DNA from: Streptomyces sulfonofaciens
Lineage (GTDB): Bacteria; Actinomycetota; Actinomycetes; Streptomycetales; Streptomycetaceae
Assembly: GCF_014656295.1 (NCBI RefSeq)
Contig: NZ_BNCD01000021.1
Span: 31,099-95,098 of the forward strand
DNA length: 64,000 nucleotides
Direction: 5' to 3'
Shown here one piece after another: positions 18,363 to 27,450 of this stretch. The notes under the pieces were generated by a model. It was not told the DNA's origin. It saw nothing but the letters and a program-made list of their open reading frames with translations, and searched no databases. Numbering within the stretch: the first letter of the stretch is position 1; every line of letters starts with the position of its first letter. Both the position numbers and the translations under genes were made by a program.

Positions 18363-18820
18363 TCACGCATGCCGGACGGGCCGTCGAAGCGGCCGCCTCC
18401 GCGGTGAGGCCGGCACGGGCCGTCGGCGGAGCGGCCGGCGGCTCGCTGCGACTGGCCTGCTCACAGAGCCTCGGGTCCGCGCTCGCCCCGGTCGTCCGCC
18501 CGTGGCACCACCGCCACCCGGACCCTGCGCGAATCCACGGCGGTCGACGAGCTCCACGGCTTGGTCGACTCAGACGAGGTCGACGTCGTACTGATGCCCG
18601 CTCCCGTGCCCGACCGCTTCACGGCCACCGTCGTGGCTGACGAGGAGATCGCGCTGGTGGCACCCACCGACCATCCTCCGGTGCGGGAGCCCCTCGTGCG
18701 CATACAGGATCTCGACGGGGTGCGCCTCGTCCACTTCACCCCCGAGAACGGCCTGGGCGCACGCCTTGTCCGGTCTTTCAGCAAGGCCGGGATCCGCCCG
18801 GAGGGAGCTCGGGCGCAAGC
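18363..18820 (+). pseudogene. LysR-family regulator remnant (effector domain)
   Basis: The plus strand encodes, in two frames, a LysR substrate-binding domain: first a linker/beta-strand segment (GGSLRLACSQSLGSALAPVV, near 18435-18500), then after a shift near 18530 the segment VDELHGLVDSDEVDVVLMPA and VADEEIALVAPTDHP up to about 18800. The N-terminal helix-turn-helix is missing and the C-terminal lobe ends in unrelated sequence. It is therefore truncated at both ends and frameshifted. Boundaries are approximate. Confidence 0.6.
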
Positions 18821-19012
18821 ATCCGGTGTGCTTAACCGCTGTCAACAGGACTGGGTCGAACGTCTCGCCCGCGCCGCGGAGGCAGAAGCGGGGAGCCTGC
18901 GGGCTGACCCGCTTGGATGCACGGGGTGTGGGCGAGGCCCCTGCCGGTCGCGTCGCCTTCCACGGGCTCCGGTCCACCTCGTGTGGTCGCGTGACTCCCG
19001 GTCGGGCCGGCT

Positions 19013-19861
19013 CTACCGGCGGACCGCCGAGACCAGGCCCCCGGGCCCCTCCTCGCGCCGCGGCGGGGTGCCGATCGGGCGGCCGTAGGCGGCAGCACGC
19101 TCGCGCAGGGTGTGGATGTCGGCCTCCCAGCCGTGCCCGGCCAGCCAGCCCACCGGGTCGTCGGGCATCTCCGAGACCCACATGGACGCCGCCGATCCAG
19201 CCGCGGCGTCCGTGCCGAAGCGCTCGATCACGCCGCGCGAGCCCAACGTCAGCCCCATCCGGCTGCCCGCCGCCGACCGCGCGCTGATCCGGGCCAGCAG
19301 CAGTTCGACCGCGTCCTCGGGCAGATAGATCAGCAGTCCTTCGGCGATCCAGGCGGTCGGCACGGCCGGGTCGTGCCCTGCGGCGGCCAGCGCGCCCGGC
19401 CAGTCCCCACGCAGATCCACCGCGACGGTGGTCCGCTCGCAGCGTGCGGCGGCCCGCTCCCGGCGCAGCACCGAAGCCTTGAAGTCCAGTGGCGCGGCGG
19501 TGTCGACCTCGAACAGCCGGGTGCCTTCGGGCCAGTCCATCCGGAAGGCCCGGCTGTCCATGCCGGCGCCGAGCAGCACGACCTGCCGGATTCCGGACGC
19601 GGAGGCCTGCCGCAACAGGTCGTCGAGGAACTTCGTCCTGATGACGATGGAGAGCGACACGGCCAGCCGGCGGCGTCGCGCGGCCTCGTCATCGGGCCGC
19701 GGCGAGGAGGGCCACAGACCGCCGGCGGTGGCGAAGGCCCGTGCCAGTGGGTCGCGGAACAGCGCGTCCTCCCGCTCGGTCTCCAGCGCCCGCACCCTGG
19801 CCACCCCCACCGCCGTGGCCCACACTCCCGACGGCTGCACCCGCTCCTGCTCACCAGTCAC
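19013..19861 (-). CDS. LCMT-like SAM-dependent methyltransferase
   Basis: 282-residue class I methyltransferase of the leucine carboxyl methyltransferase-like family (TIGR00027 type) common in actinomycetes. Motif I is VVLLGAGMDSRAFRM near residue 93, followed by LFEVDTAAPLDFK (acidic SAM-ribose contact) and IAEGLLIYLP. These enzymes are usually of unknown substrate, some in secondary metabolism. The ATG at 19861 gives the standard N-terminus MTGEQERVQPSGVWATA. It is convergent with the LysR remnant. Confidence 0.85.
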   Translation of the reverse strand: MTGEQERVQPSGVWATAVGVARVRALETEREDALFRDPLARAFATAGGLWPSSPRPDDEAARRRRLAVSLSIVIRTKFLDDLLRQASASGIRQVVLLGAGMDSRAFRMDWPEGTRLFEVDTAAPLDFKASVLRRERAAARCERTTVAVDLRGDWPGALAAAGHDPAVPTAWIAEGLLIYLPEDAVELLLARISARSAAGSRMGLTLGSRGVIERFGTDAAAGSAASMWVSEMPDDPVGWLAGHGWEADIHTLRERAAAYGRPIGTPPRREEGPGGLVSAVRR

Positions 19862-20089
19862 CGCGCCAGCCTAAGTGATCGGTCCAGTGGCCTGGTGAGG
19901 GGAGTCAGGTCCGTTCGCGGCCGGTCGGCCATGCGCGCACCGACCGTCCGCGACCGCTCGGACCACCACGAGGCGAAGATCGGCCATCACCCTGTGCACG
20001 CGACCCCACGAAGTGGACCGGAGCCCTTCCACGGGGGTCGTTCGCCCGTGATGCCGGGAGTCACCGCGTGCGGGAGTCCGTGATCGATG

Positions 20090-21743
20090 TCAGCGGGTCC
20101 CGATGCCACTGCTCCGCCGGTCGGGCCCGAGGGCCAGTCGAACCTCCCGGCCCCGCCAGCGTCGGCGCAGCCAGCGGTCGTGGCTGGCGACCACGATCGC
20201 GCCTGGTCCGGTGCCGAGCGCCTCCTCCAGTTCGTCACACAGGCGGGGGGAGAGGTGGTTCGTGGGCTCGTCGAGCAGCAGCAGGCGGGGCGGGCCGGCC
20301 ACCAACAAGGCCAGCGCCAGGCGTCGGCGCTGCCCCACGGACAACTGGCCGAGGTCTGTCCAGGTCCGTTTCCCGCATCAGGCCGAGCGAAGCCAGCGGC
20401 ACCCTCTGCGCCCGCACCGGTCCGAGCGACAGCTCGTAGGTGTCGCGAACCGTGCGCCCGGGCCGTTCGAACACCGTGTCCTGGGTGAGCAGCCCCACCG
20501 TCAGGCGGCGCCGCCTGTACACCTCGCCCTCGGCCGGGAGCACCCCGGCGAGCACGGCGAGCAGCGTCGACTTGCCGGTCCCGTTGCCGCCTGTGACCAG
20601 CAGCCGGTCGGACGCGGTCACCTCCAGGCCGTCCAGTGCCAGCCGGCCCGGCACCCGGACGTCCCGCAGGGCCACCAGCGGCTGCGGGCTCCCCTCGGCC
20701 TGCCTCGCCAGGTCCCCGGCGGCGAATCGCAGAGGGCGCGGCGGCTCGGTGACCTGGGTGCGCTCCAGTTCCGCAAGCCGCCGGGTGGCGTTGCGCACCC
20801 GGCGGGCGACCGCGTTCTGCACCCGGCCGACCCGGTGGCCGTAGCCCATCTTCTCGTTGTCGGCACGGTTCCGGTCCGGCGCGACCCGGTGCGCGATCAC
20901 GCCCGCCGACTCGCGAAGTTCCTCCAGTTCCTCCTGCTCCTCGGCGTAGTGCCGCTCCCAGCGCCGCCGCTCGGCGTGCTTCTCGGCCAGGTAGGCGCTG
21001 TAGTTGCCGCCGTAGCGGACCGGTCCCTCCACCGCCGGGTCGAGGTCGATCAGGTCGGTGCTGACGGCGTCGAGGAACGCCCGGTCGTGGCCGGCGGCCA
21101 CCACTGTGCCCGGCAGGGACCGGACCTGTCCCTCCAGGAAGCCGGCCCCGTCGTCATCGAGGTGGTTGGTCGGCTCGTCCAGGAGCAGCGCGGAGGGCCG
21201 CCGGACCAGCAGCGCGGCCAGGGCCAGCCGGCCGCGCTGTCCCCCGGAGAGCGAGCCGAGCTTCCGGCCGTACGCGAGGGCGCCGAGGCCGAGGCCCTCC
21301 AGGACCCGTGTGGCGCGGCGGTCGGCGTCCCAGGATTCCCGGTGCCGGGCCCGTTCGAGACGTGTGCCGTAGGCGTGCAGGAGTTCCTGGTGGCCGGGGT
21401 CGTCCTCGGGGACGCGGGCGAGTTCCTCGCCGAACCGGTCCAGTTCGGCGAGGTCCTCGCGGGCCTCGCGCAGTGCCTCGTCCAGTACGGCGGCGAGGGT
21501 GGAGTCCGTGTCGAACGGCATCTCCTGGTCGAGGAAGTCTAGGTCGCGGGGGCGGGTGACGCTTCCCGCGTCGGGTTCGTCCACGCCGGCCGGCAGCCGC
21601 AGCAGGGTGGACTTGCCGACGCCGTTCTCCCCGATCAGGCCGATGCGATGGCCGGGGGAGGCGGTGAGGCAGACGCCGTCGAGAACGCGACGTCCGCCGA
21701 GGACGCGGACGAGGTCGTGGGCGAGCAGAGCGGGCTGGGGCAC
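20090..21743 (-). pseudogene. ABC-F ATPase, frameshifted in the second nucleotide-binding domain
   Basis: Soluble tandem-ATPase protein of the ABC-F class, which protect or regulate ribosomes rather than transport. The first domain is complete: GENGVGKSTLL (Walker A), LSGGQRGRLALA (signature), LLLDEPTNHLD (Walker B). The second has GGNGTGKSTLL. After LGLMRETDLDR the frame is lost near 20355-20365; the signature SVGQRRRLALAL and LLLLDEPTNHL continue in another frame to 20090. Restoring the frame needs loss of one base or gain of two; loss of a CT from CCTCTC would explain it. The GTG at 21743 has GAGGA upstream. It may be a true mutation or an assembly error. Confidence 0.8.
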
Positions 21744-21823
21744 GGGGTACCGTCCTCGCGTGATCGGTGGTCGGCCCGCCGGGCGCACGGCCTCGGACGC
21801 GGGCCACGTCACACGTCCGAGGC

Positions 21824-23458
21824 TCACACCGCCGGTGCCCCCGTCTCCTTCAGTACTCCGTCCGCCAGCCGCAGCCAGCGGCTGATTCCGATCTCGGCGA
21901 GAAACCCCTCGTCGTGGCTGACCACCATGAAGGCGCCCTGGTAGGAGTTGAGCGCGCTCTCCAACTGGCCCGCACTGACGAGGTCGAGGTTGTTGGTGGG
22001 CTCGTCGAGCAGCAGCAGGTGCGGGGCGGGTTCCGCGCACAGCACGCAGGCCAGGGTGGCGCGAAGCCGTTCGCCGCCGGAGAGCACGCCCACCGGCAGG
22101 TGTGCCCGGGCGCCCCGGAAGAGGAAGCGGGCGAGCAGGTTCATCCGCTCCGCCTCGGGACGCTCGGGGGCGAACGCGGCGAAGTTGTCCGCCACGGTTC
22201 GGTCGAGGTCCAGCAGGTCCAGGCGCTGTGACAGGTAGGCGATCCGTCCGTCGCTGCGCCTGATCTCCCCGCTGTCCGGGGTGAGACCCCCTGTGACCAG
22301 CCGCATCAGAGTGGTCTTGCCTACGCCGTTGGGCCCGGTCAGTGCGATGCGCTCGGGGCCCCGGACGCTCAGATCGACGCCGCCCGCCGCGAACACGTCC
22401 CTGTCCCCGAGGCGGATCTGTATGCCGTGGCCGAGGAACAGGTTACGGCCGGCGGGCACCTGGGTGTCGGGCAGCTCCAGCGTGAGTCGCTGCTCCCCGC
22501 GCACGGCCAGTCCGGCCTCGTCGAGACGTGCCTTGGCATCGCTGACCCGGGAGGCGTGCACGGTGCTGGACCTGCCCGCGGCCTCCTGCGCGCCCCGCTT
22601 CATGGTTCCGGCGAAGATCTTGGGAAGACCGGCGTTCTTCAGGTTCCTGGCAGCGTTGCCCGCCCGGCGCTCGGCGCGTTCGCGAGCCTGCTGCAGCTCC
22701 CGCTTCTCACGCTTCAGCTCCTGCTCGGCGTTGCGGACGTTCTTCTCCGCGACCTCCTGCTCGGCGCGGACGGCCTTCTCATACTCGGTGAAGTCGCCTC
22801 CGTACAGGCGCAGTTCGTCGCTGCCGAGTTCGGCGATGCGTTCCACGCGGTCCAGCAGCGCGCGGTCGTGGCTGACCAGGAGCAGGCAGCCGTTGAAGTC
22901 CGACAGGACGTCGTAGAGCCTGTGCCTGGCCTGGAGGTCAAGGTTGTTGGTCGGCTCGTCGAGCAGGAGGACGTCGGGCCGCTTGAGCAACTGGGCGATG
23001 AGACCGAGGGAGACCACCTGGCCGCCGCTGAGCGTGCTCAGGCTGCGGTCCAGGGTGAGGTCGGCCAGGCCAAGACGGTCGAGCTGTGCGCGGGTGCGCT
23101 CCTCGATGTCCCAGTCGTCACCGATGGTGGCGAAGTGCCTCTCGTCGACGTCCCCGGACTCGACTGCGTCCAGGGCGCGGATCACCGCGGCGACCCCGAG
23201 CACCTCGGCGACGGTGAGGCCGCCGGTCAGCGGCAGGGTCTGCGGGAGGTAGCCGAGCGTGCCGTGCACCGCCACCGAGCCGGTGGCGGGCTTCAGCTCA
23301 CCGGCGATCAGCTTGAGCAGGGTGCTCTTGCCGGAGCCGTTGGGTGCGACCAGCCCCGTACACCCGGGGGGCACGGCGAAGGACAGGTCGTGGAAGACGG
23401 GGGTGTCGTCGGGCCAGGCGAAGGAGACGTTCGAGCAGACGACGGCAGCGTCGGACAT
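21824..23458 (-). CDS. ABC-F ribosomal protection/antibiotic resistance-type ATPase
   Basis: 544-residue cytoplasmic ABC-F protein with two intact ATPase domains: APNGSGKSTLLKL and LSGGQVVSLGL with LLLDEPTNNLD, then GPNGVGKTTLMRL and LSGGERLRATLAC with LLLDEPTNNLD. The charged interdomain linker lies around residues 235-320 (AERRAGNAARNLKNAGLPKI). ABC-F proteins of this kind in streptomycetes confer or sense resistance to ribosome-targeting antibiotics. It is upstream of, and on the same strand as, the frameshifted ABC-F gene. A structured leader with a possible leader peptide precedes it. Drug specificity cannot be read. Confidence 0.92.
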   Translation of the reverse strand: MSDAAVVCSNVSFAWPDDTPVFHDLSFAVPPGCTGLVAPNGSGKSTLLKLIAGELKPATGSVAVHGTLGYLPQTLPLTGGLTVAEVLGVAAVIRALDAVESGDVDERHFATIGDDWDIEERTRAQLDRLGLADLTLDRSLSTLSGGQVVSLGLIAQLLKRPDVLLLDEPTNNLDLQARHRLYDVLSDFNGCLLLVSHDRALLDRVERIAELGSDELRLYGGDFTEYEKAVRAEQEVAEKNVRNAEQELKREKRELQQARERAERRAGNAARNLKNAGLPKIFAGTMKRGAQEAAGRSSTVHASRVSDAKARLDEAGLAVRGEQRLTLELPDTQVPAGRNLFLGHGIQIRLGDRDVFAAGGVDLSVRGPERIALTGPNGVGKTTLMRLVTGGLTPDSGEIRRSDGRIAYLSQRLDLLDLDRTVADNFAAFAPERPEAERMNLLARFLFRGARAHLPVGVLSGGERLRATLACVLCAEPAPHLLLLDEPTNNLDLVSAGQLESALNSYQGAFMVVSHDEGFLAEIGISRWLRLADGVLKETGAPAV

Positions 23459-23480
23459 GAGGTGACCTCGGAGGTACTGA

Positions 23481-23503
23481 GGGCAGAGGGTAGATCTCTG
23501 CCC
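23481..23503 (-). promoter_or_regulatory. Leader hairpin of the ABC-F gene
   Basis: GGGCAGAG (23481-23488) and CTCTGCCC (23496-23503) form a perfect 8-bp stem with a 7-base loop, 22 bases before the ABC-F start codon. A second short palindrome, ACCTC-C-GAGGT, covers the ABC-F Shine-Dalgarno. Further stems are GCGCTC/GAGCGC (23552-23565) and AGATCCGGATCT (23581-23592). This density suggests regulated attenuation. Confidence 0.55.
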
Positions 23504-23591
23504 TGGGCAGACGTGGAAGAAGGGGGTACGACGAAACGGACCACCTCGGCAGCGCTCCTGAGCGCCGGCCGGTGGCCGTCAGATCCGGATC

Positions 23592-23621
23592 TCACCCGGA
23601 GATGTCGTCGTCACCCACCAC
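23592..23621 (-). CDS. Possible nine-codon leader peptide of the ABC-F gene
   Basis: GTG GTG GGT GAC GAC GAC ATC TCC GGG TGA encodes (M)VGDDDISG. The Shine-Dalgarno GAGGAG (23635-23630) is placed 8 bases before the GTG, an ideal spacing. Its stop codon overlaps the first of a series of stem-loops ahead of the ABC-F gene. Leader peptides on which drug-stalled ribosomes remodel the downstream mRNA are known for ABC-F genes in firmicutes and actinomycetes. No expression evidence exists here. Confidence 0.4.
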   Translation of the reverse strand: MVGDDDISG

Positions 23622-23840
23622 GTCTTTGACTCCTCGGTACACGTCCTACGGCAACCCCAGCATAACAACCCGTTCTCGTCCCCTCGCCTCCCTGACCCCT
23701 TGCCGGGGGGTGACGTCGCGGGGGCGATGCCCGGGCCGGGGGCAGGGCGCGGGCAGTCGCCGGACAGCGGCGTGGCGCGGCGATTTCGTCGCCCCCGGCC
23801 GGCGGCGACGCACTCGCCGGCCGGGGGCTCGATCCACCCG

Positions 23841-23868
23841 GCAATTACATGCAAACGCCCATAATTGC
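23841..23868. promoter_or_regulatory. Candidate MarR-type operator upstream of the quinone oxidoreductase
   Basis: GCAATTA (23841-23847) and TAATTGC (23862-23868) form a perfect inverted repeat with a 14-base spacer. The inner part TGCAAACGCCCATAATTGCA resembles TGCATGAGCATTAATTGCA upstream of the marR/MFS pair at 27.3 kb. This suggests a shared regulator. Confidence 0.45.
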
Positions 23869-23906
23869 AATCGCTTCTAGTCGCGCCGCGGTGGTAACGT
23901 GCCCGT

Positions 23907-24833
23907 ATGAAGGCGATCACACTCGACCAGTACGGCGGCCCGGAGAACCTGACGCCGGCGGATCTGCCGGATCCCAAGGTGGCGCCCGGAGAGGTACTCG
24001 TCCGGGTGAAGGCCGCCGGGGTCAATCCCGTCGACTGGAAGCTCGCCGAAGGCCGCCTCGACGGCCTGATGGAGACCCACTTCCCCTTGATCCCCGGCTG
24101 GGACGTCAGCGGTGTGGTGGTCCGGGTGGGACTTGACGCCGGGGAGTTCTTCGTCGGCGACGAGGTGTTCGGCTACATCCGCAAGGACGAGGTGCAGCAC
24201 GGCGCGTACGCGGAACTGGTCTCCGCCCATGTGCGCATGCTCGCTCGCAAACCCGCGGCGTTGGACTGGGCCCAGGCGGCGGGAGTCCCGCTGGCCGGGC
24301 TGACCGCGTACCAGGCCCTCAAGCGGGTCGGGGTCCGCTCGGGTGACACCGTCCTCATCCACGCCGCGGCAGGCGGGGTCGGCTCCCTCGGCACGCAGAT
24401 CGCCGTGGCCCTCGGTGCCCGCGTCATCGGCACGGCGAGCGCCCGCAACCACGACTTCCTGCGCGAACTCGGCGCCGAACCCGTCGAGTACGGGGACGGT
24501 CTCGCCGAGAGGGTCGCCCGACTCGCCCCCGACGGGGTGGACGCCGCGCTCGACTTCGGCGGCGACGACGCGGTCACCGTCTCGCAGCGCCTCCTCAAGG
24601 ACCCCGCCCGTGTGGCGTCCATCGTCGCTCCCGACGTCACCGACCGAGGCGGACACTACGTCTGGGTGCGCCCGGACAGTTCGGATCTCGCCGCGCTCGC
24701 CGACCTGGCGGACGAGGGCAGGCTCACCGTCCCCATCGACCGGACGCTGCCCCTGGCCCGGGCGGCGCAGGCATGGGAACGCAGCAAGACCTCCCGGGTC
24801 CGCGGGAAGCTCGTCCTGACGGTCGACGAGTAG
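23907..24833 (+). CDS. NADP-dependent quinone oxidoreductase-like protein (MDR family)
   Basis: 308-residue zinc-free medium-chain dehydrogenase/reductase. The N-terminal GroES-like part contains VKAAGVNPVDWKLAEG. The Rossmann part has IHAAAGGVGSLGTQIA, the AAxGGVG signature, near residues 150-165. Such enzymes reduce quinones or enones with NADPH. The ATG at 23907 gives the standard MKAITLDQYGGPE start; only a weak ribosome binding site is seen. An inverted repeat 40-65 bases upstream resembles one at the MarR/MFS pair, which suggests control by that MarR regulator. Confidence 0.88.
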   Translation: MKAITLDQYGGPENLTPADLPDPKVAPGEVLVRVKAAGVNPVDWKLAEGRLDGLMETHFPLIPGWDVSGVVVRVGLDAGEFFVGDEVFGYIRKDEVQHGAYAELVSAHVRMLARKPAALDWAQAAGVPLAGLTAYQALKRVGVRSGDTVLIHAAAGGVGSLGTQIAVALGARVIGTASARNHDFLRELGAEPVEYGDGLAERVARLAPDGVDAALDFGGDDAVTVSQRLLKDPARVASIVAPDVTDRGGHYVWVRPDSSDLAALADLADEGRLTVPIDRTLPLARAAQAWERSKTSRVRGKLVLTVDE

Positions 24834-24834
24834 C

Positions 24835-24868
24835 GGCACACCCGCCCGCCCGGCACACCCGCCCGCCC
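24835..24868. repeat. 17-bp direct duplication
   Basis: GGCACACCCGCCCGCCC occurs twice head to tail just after the quinone oxidoreductase stop codon. It lies in the 213-bp gap between two convergent genes. No classical terminator hairpin was recognised in the gap. Confidence 0.8.
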
Positions 24869-25046
24869 GGCTCCGCCGCCGGTCCCGCCGCCCCGACCGC
24901 GGTGCGCACGGCGGCGCACAGCGCCTGGGCGAAGGCATCCCCGCCCCGGAAGTGACCGGCGTGAAGGGCCCGGCCCGTGCCGCCCCGGCCGACCGTGCCG
25001 CCCCGGCCGGGGTCCGGAGCGGCACGGGCGCCTGCGCGGTGGGCGG

Positions 25047-25871
25047 TCAGTTCAGGGTGTCGGGGTCGGGCCCGGTGCGCAGGCCCCGGTCGAGAGCGGT
25101 GATCGCCTCGATGTCCTCGCCGGTCAGGGTGAAGTCGAACACCTCGATGTTCTGCCGGATGCGGGCGGGGGTGACGGACTTGGGGATGACGATGTTCCCC
25201 AGTTGCAGATGCCAGCGCAGGACCACCTGGGCGGGCGTCCTGCCGTGCCGCTGCGCTATCGCGGCGAGGGCCGGGTCCTCCAGCAGGGAACCCTGGGCCA
25301 GCGGGCTCCATGCCTCGGTGGCGATGCCGTGCTCGGCGTGGAAGGCCCGCAGCCGGCCCTGCTGGAGATAAGGGTGCAGCTCGACCTGGTTGAGGACCGG
25401 GACCGCATCGCTGTGGTCGAGCAGCCGTTCCAGGTGGGCGGGCTGGAAGTTGGACACGCCGATGGCCCGGGTCCTGCCGTCGGCCAGCAGCTTCTCCAGC
25501 GCCCGCCAGGTGTCCAGGTAGAGGTCGCGGGCGGGGGTCGGCCAGTGGATGAGGTAGAGGTCCACGTGGTCGGTGCCGAGCTTGGCCAGGCTGGCGTCGA
25601 ACGCGCGCAGGGCGGAGTCGTAGCCCTGGTCCGCGTTCCACAGCTTGGTGGTGAGGAACAGTTCCTCACGGGGCAGGCCCGACTCGGCCAGGGCTCGGCC
25701 GACGCCGGCCTCGTTGCCGTAGATGGCCGCGGTGTCGATGCTGCGGTAGCCGGCCTCCAGGGCGGAGAGGACCGCAGCGGTGGTGCGGTCGTCCTCCACC
25801 TGGAAGACACCGAAGCCCAACTGCGGGATCTCGATGCCGTTGTGGAGGCTTACGCGGGGTACGGAGGTCAT
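25047..25871 (-). CDS. Aldo/keto reductase (AKR5-like, 2,5-diketogluconate reductase type)
   Basis: 274-residue NADPH-dependent (alpha/beta)8-barrel reductase. The catalytic tetrad is visible: Asp46 and Tyr51 in GYRSIDTAAIYGNE, Lys76 in LFLTTKLWN and His109 in LYLIHWPTP. GVSNFQPAHL and IVIPKSVTPARIRQN complete the family pattern. It lies 174 bp behind the MFS gene on the same strand and may be cotranscribed. The marR-type operator upstream of that gene could control both. The physiological substrate is unknown. Confidence 0.9.
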   Translation of the reverse strand: MTSVPRVSLHNGIEIPQLGFGVFQVEDDRTTAAVLSALEAGYRSIDTAAIYGNEAGVGRALAESGLPREELFLTTKLWNADQGYDSALRAFDASLAKLGTDHVDLYLIHWPTPARDLYLDTWRALEKLLADGRTRAIGVSNFQPAHLERLLDHSDAVPVLNQVELHPYLQQGRLRAFHAEHGIATEAWSPLAQGSLLEDPALAAIAQRHGRTPAQVVLRWHLQLGNIVIPKSVTPARIRQNIEVFDFTLTGEDIEAITALDRGLRTGPDPDTLN

Positions 25872-26045
25872 GATGCCCTTTCTCGGTTCGGTCGTTCCTG
25901 CGTGTGAGTGTGCGGCGGTGCGGACGGGCGGGCCTGCGGCGGGAGCCTCGGCGCCCTGGGGACCCGCGCTGCCGTCCCGGCGGTGCGCGGCCCGGGCCGT
26001 GCTCCTCGGCGGCGAGGGGCGCTGGTCGCCCGCGTGGTGTCCGTG

Positions 26046-27269
26046 TCAGTACCGCTCGGCGGTGGCACGGTCGGGCGCAGAGGTGGCGTCGGCCGGGGCC
26101 GCCGCGGCCGCACCGGCGCGGCGGAGGTCCCGGCGCTCCAGGGCCGCGGAGAGGACGGCCAGCCCCAGGGCGGATCCGGCGAGTACGGCCCCGACCCAGT
26201 TGGGGGCGGTGTAGCCGAGCCCGGCCGAGATCACCAGACCGCCGAGCCACGCCGAGAGCGCGTTGCCCAAATTGAAGGCGCCGATGTTGACGGCCGAGGC
26301 CAGGGTGGGGGCACCCGCCGACTGGTCGAGCACCCGCTTCTGCAACGGGGGCACCGTGGCGAAGCCGAGCGCGCCGACGAGGGCGATGCACACCGCGGCG
26401 GCGATCTTGTCGTGGGCGGCGAACGTGAACACGGCGAGGACCACGGCGAGGGCGCCCAGCGACACGTACAACATCGGCATCAGGGCGCGGTCGGCGAACC
26501 TTCCGCCGATCAGGTTGCCACCGACCATGCCGAGTCCGAAGAGGACCAGCAGCCAGGTCACGGAGGAGTCCGCGTAACCGGCGACCTCGGTCATCATCGG
26601 CGCGATGTAGGTGATCGCGGCGAAGACACCGCCGAAGCCGAGCACGGTCATCCCCATGGCCAGCAGCACCTGCGTGTTGCGGAAGACGGCCAGCTCGTTC
26701 CCGAGGCGCACACCCTGGGGCCTGGGGATCTCGGGCACGAGCCGGGCGATCCCCGCAAGGCCCACCACACCGAGCGCCGCCACGAGGAAGAACGTGGTCC
26801 GCCACCCGAGCGACTGGCCGATCGAGGTACCGAGCGGCACACCGACGACATTGGCAACGGTCAGGCCGGTGAACATCATCGAGATGGCACCGGCCTTCTT
26901 CTGCGGGGCCACCAGGTCGGCCGCGACGACCGATCCGATGCCGAAGAAGGCGCCGTGCGCGAAGGAGGCGACGATCCGCCCCGCCGCCATCACACCGAAC
27001 GCGGGCGCGAGGGCCGAGAGCAGGTTGCCCGCCACGAACAGCCCCATCAGCAGCATCAGCATCCGCTTGCGGGAGATCCTGGTGCCGAGTGCGGTCATCA
27101 GGGGTGCGCCCACCATGACGCCCAGTGCGTAGCCGGTCACCAGGAAGCCGGCGGTGGGGATCGACACCCCGAAGTCGCCGGCGACCTGGGGCAGCAGCCC
27201 CATGATCACGAATTCCGTGGTCCCGATCCCGAAGGCCCCGATGGCGAGGGCCAGCAGTGCGAGGGGCAT
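26046..27269 (-). CDS. MFS drug efflux transporter (DHA1, AraJ/Cmx-like)
   Basis: 407-residue transporter with twelve predicted transmembrane segments. GTTEFVIMGLLPQVAGDF in helix 1, the motif A region LGTRISRKRMLML, and AAGRIVASFAHGAFFGIG match the DHA1 arabinose/chloramphenicol efflux group. The ATG at 27269 is preceded by TTGGAG. A promoter with -35 TTGCAA and -10 TATTGT (16-base spacer) is embedded in a MarR-type inverted repeat upstream. It is divergent from the marR gene, a common efflux-regulator arrangement. Confidence 0.9.
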   Translation of the reverse strand: MPLALLALAIGAFGIGTTEFVIMGLLPQVAGDFGVSIPTAGFLVTGYALGVMVGAPLMTALGTRISRKRMLMLLMGLFVAGNLLSALAPAFGVMAAGRIVASFAHGAFFGIGSVVAADLVAPQKKAGAISMMFTGLTVANVVGVPLGTSIGQSLGWRTTFFLVAALGVVGLAGIARLVPEIPRPQGVRLGNELAVFRNTQVLLAMGMTVLGFGGVFAAITYIAPMMTEVAGYADSSVTWLLVLFGLGMVGGNLIGGRFADRALMPMLYVSLGALAVVLAVFTFAAHDKIAAAVCIALVGALGFATVPPLQKRVLDQSAGAPTLASAVNIGAFNLGNALSAWLGGLVISAGLGYTAPNWVGAVLAGSALGLAVLSAALERRDLRRAGAAAAAPADATSAPDRATAERY

Positions 27270-27313
27270 GAGAGTTCACTCCAAGTGATTGCTGACGCCC
27301 TTTACGAGCGTCC

Positions 27314-27342
27314 ACAATACTTGCATGAGCATTAATTGCAAG
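27314..27342 (-). promoter_or_regulatory. MFS promoter overlapped by a MarR-type inverted repeat
   Basis: On the minus strand, TTGCAA (27341-27336) and TATTGT (27319-27314) form a -35/-10 pair separated by 16 bases. CTTGCA (27320-27325) and TGCAAG (27337-27342) form an inverted repeat that covers the -35 box and the spacer. Binding here would block MFS transcription. The MarR protein encoded just downstream on the plus strand is the likely ligand. Confidence 0.55.
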
Positions 27343-27450
27343 CGCGCTCTACCGCTGGCCCTTGTATATTGCCAGTGCCGTGTATCACGCTTCCGCGGGC
27401 CCAAACCGGCCCACTCCCCGCCCGCCCCGCACCCGCCCCAGGAGGCATCC

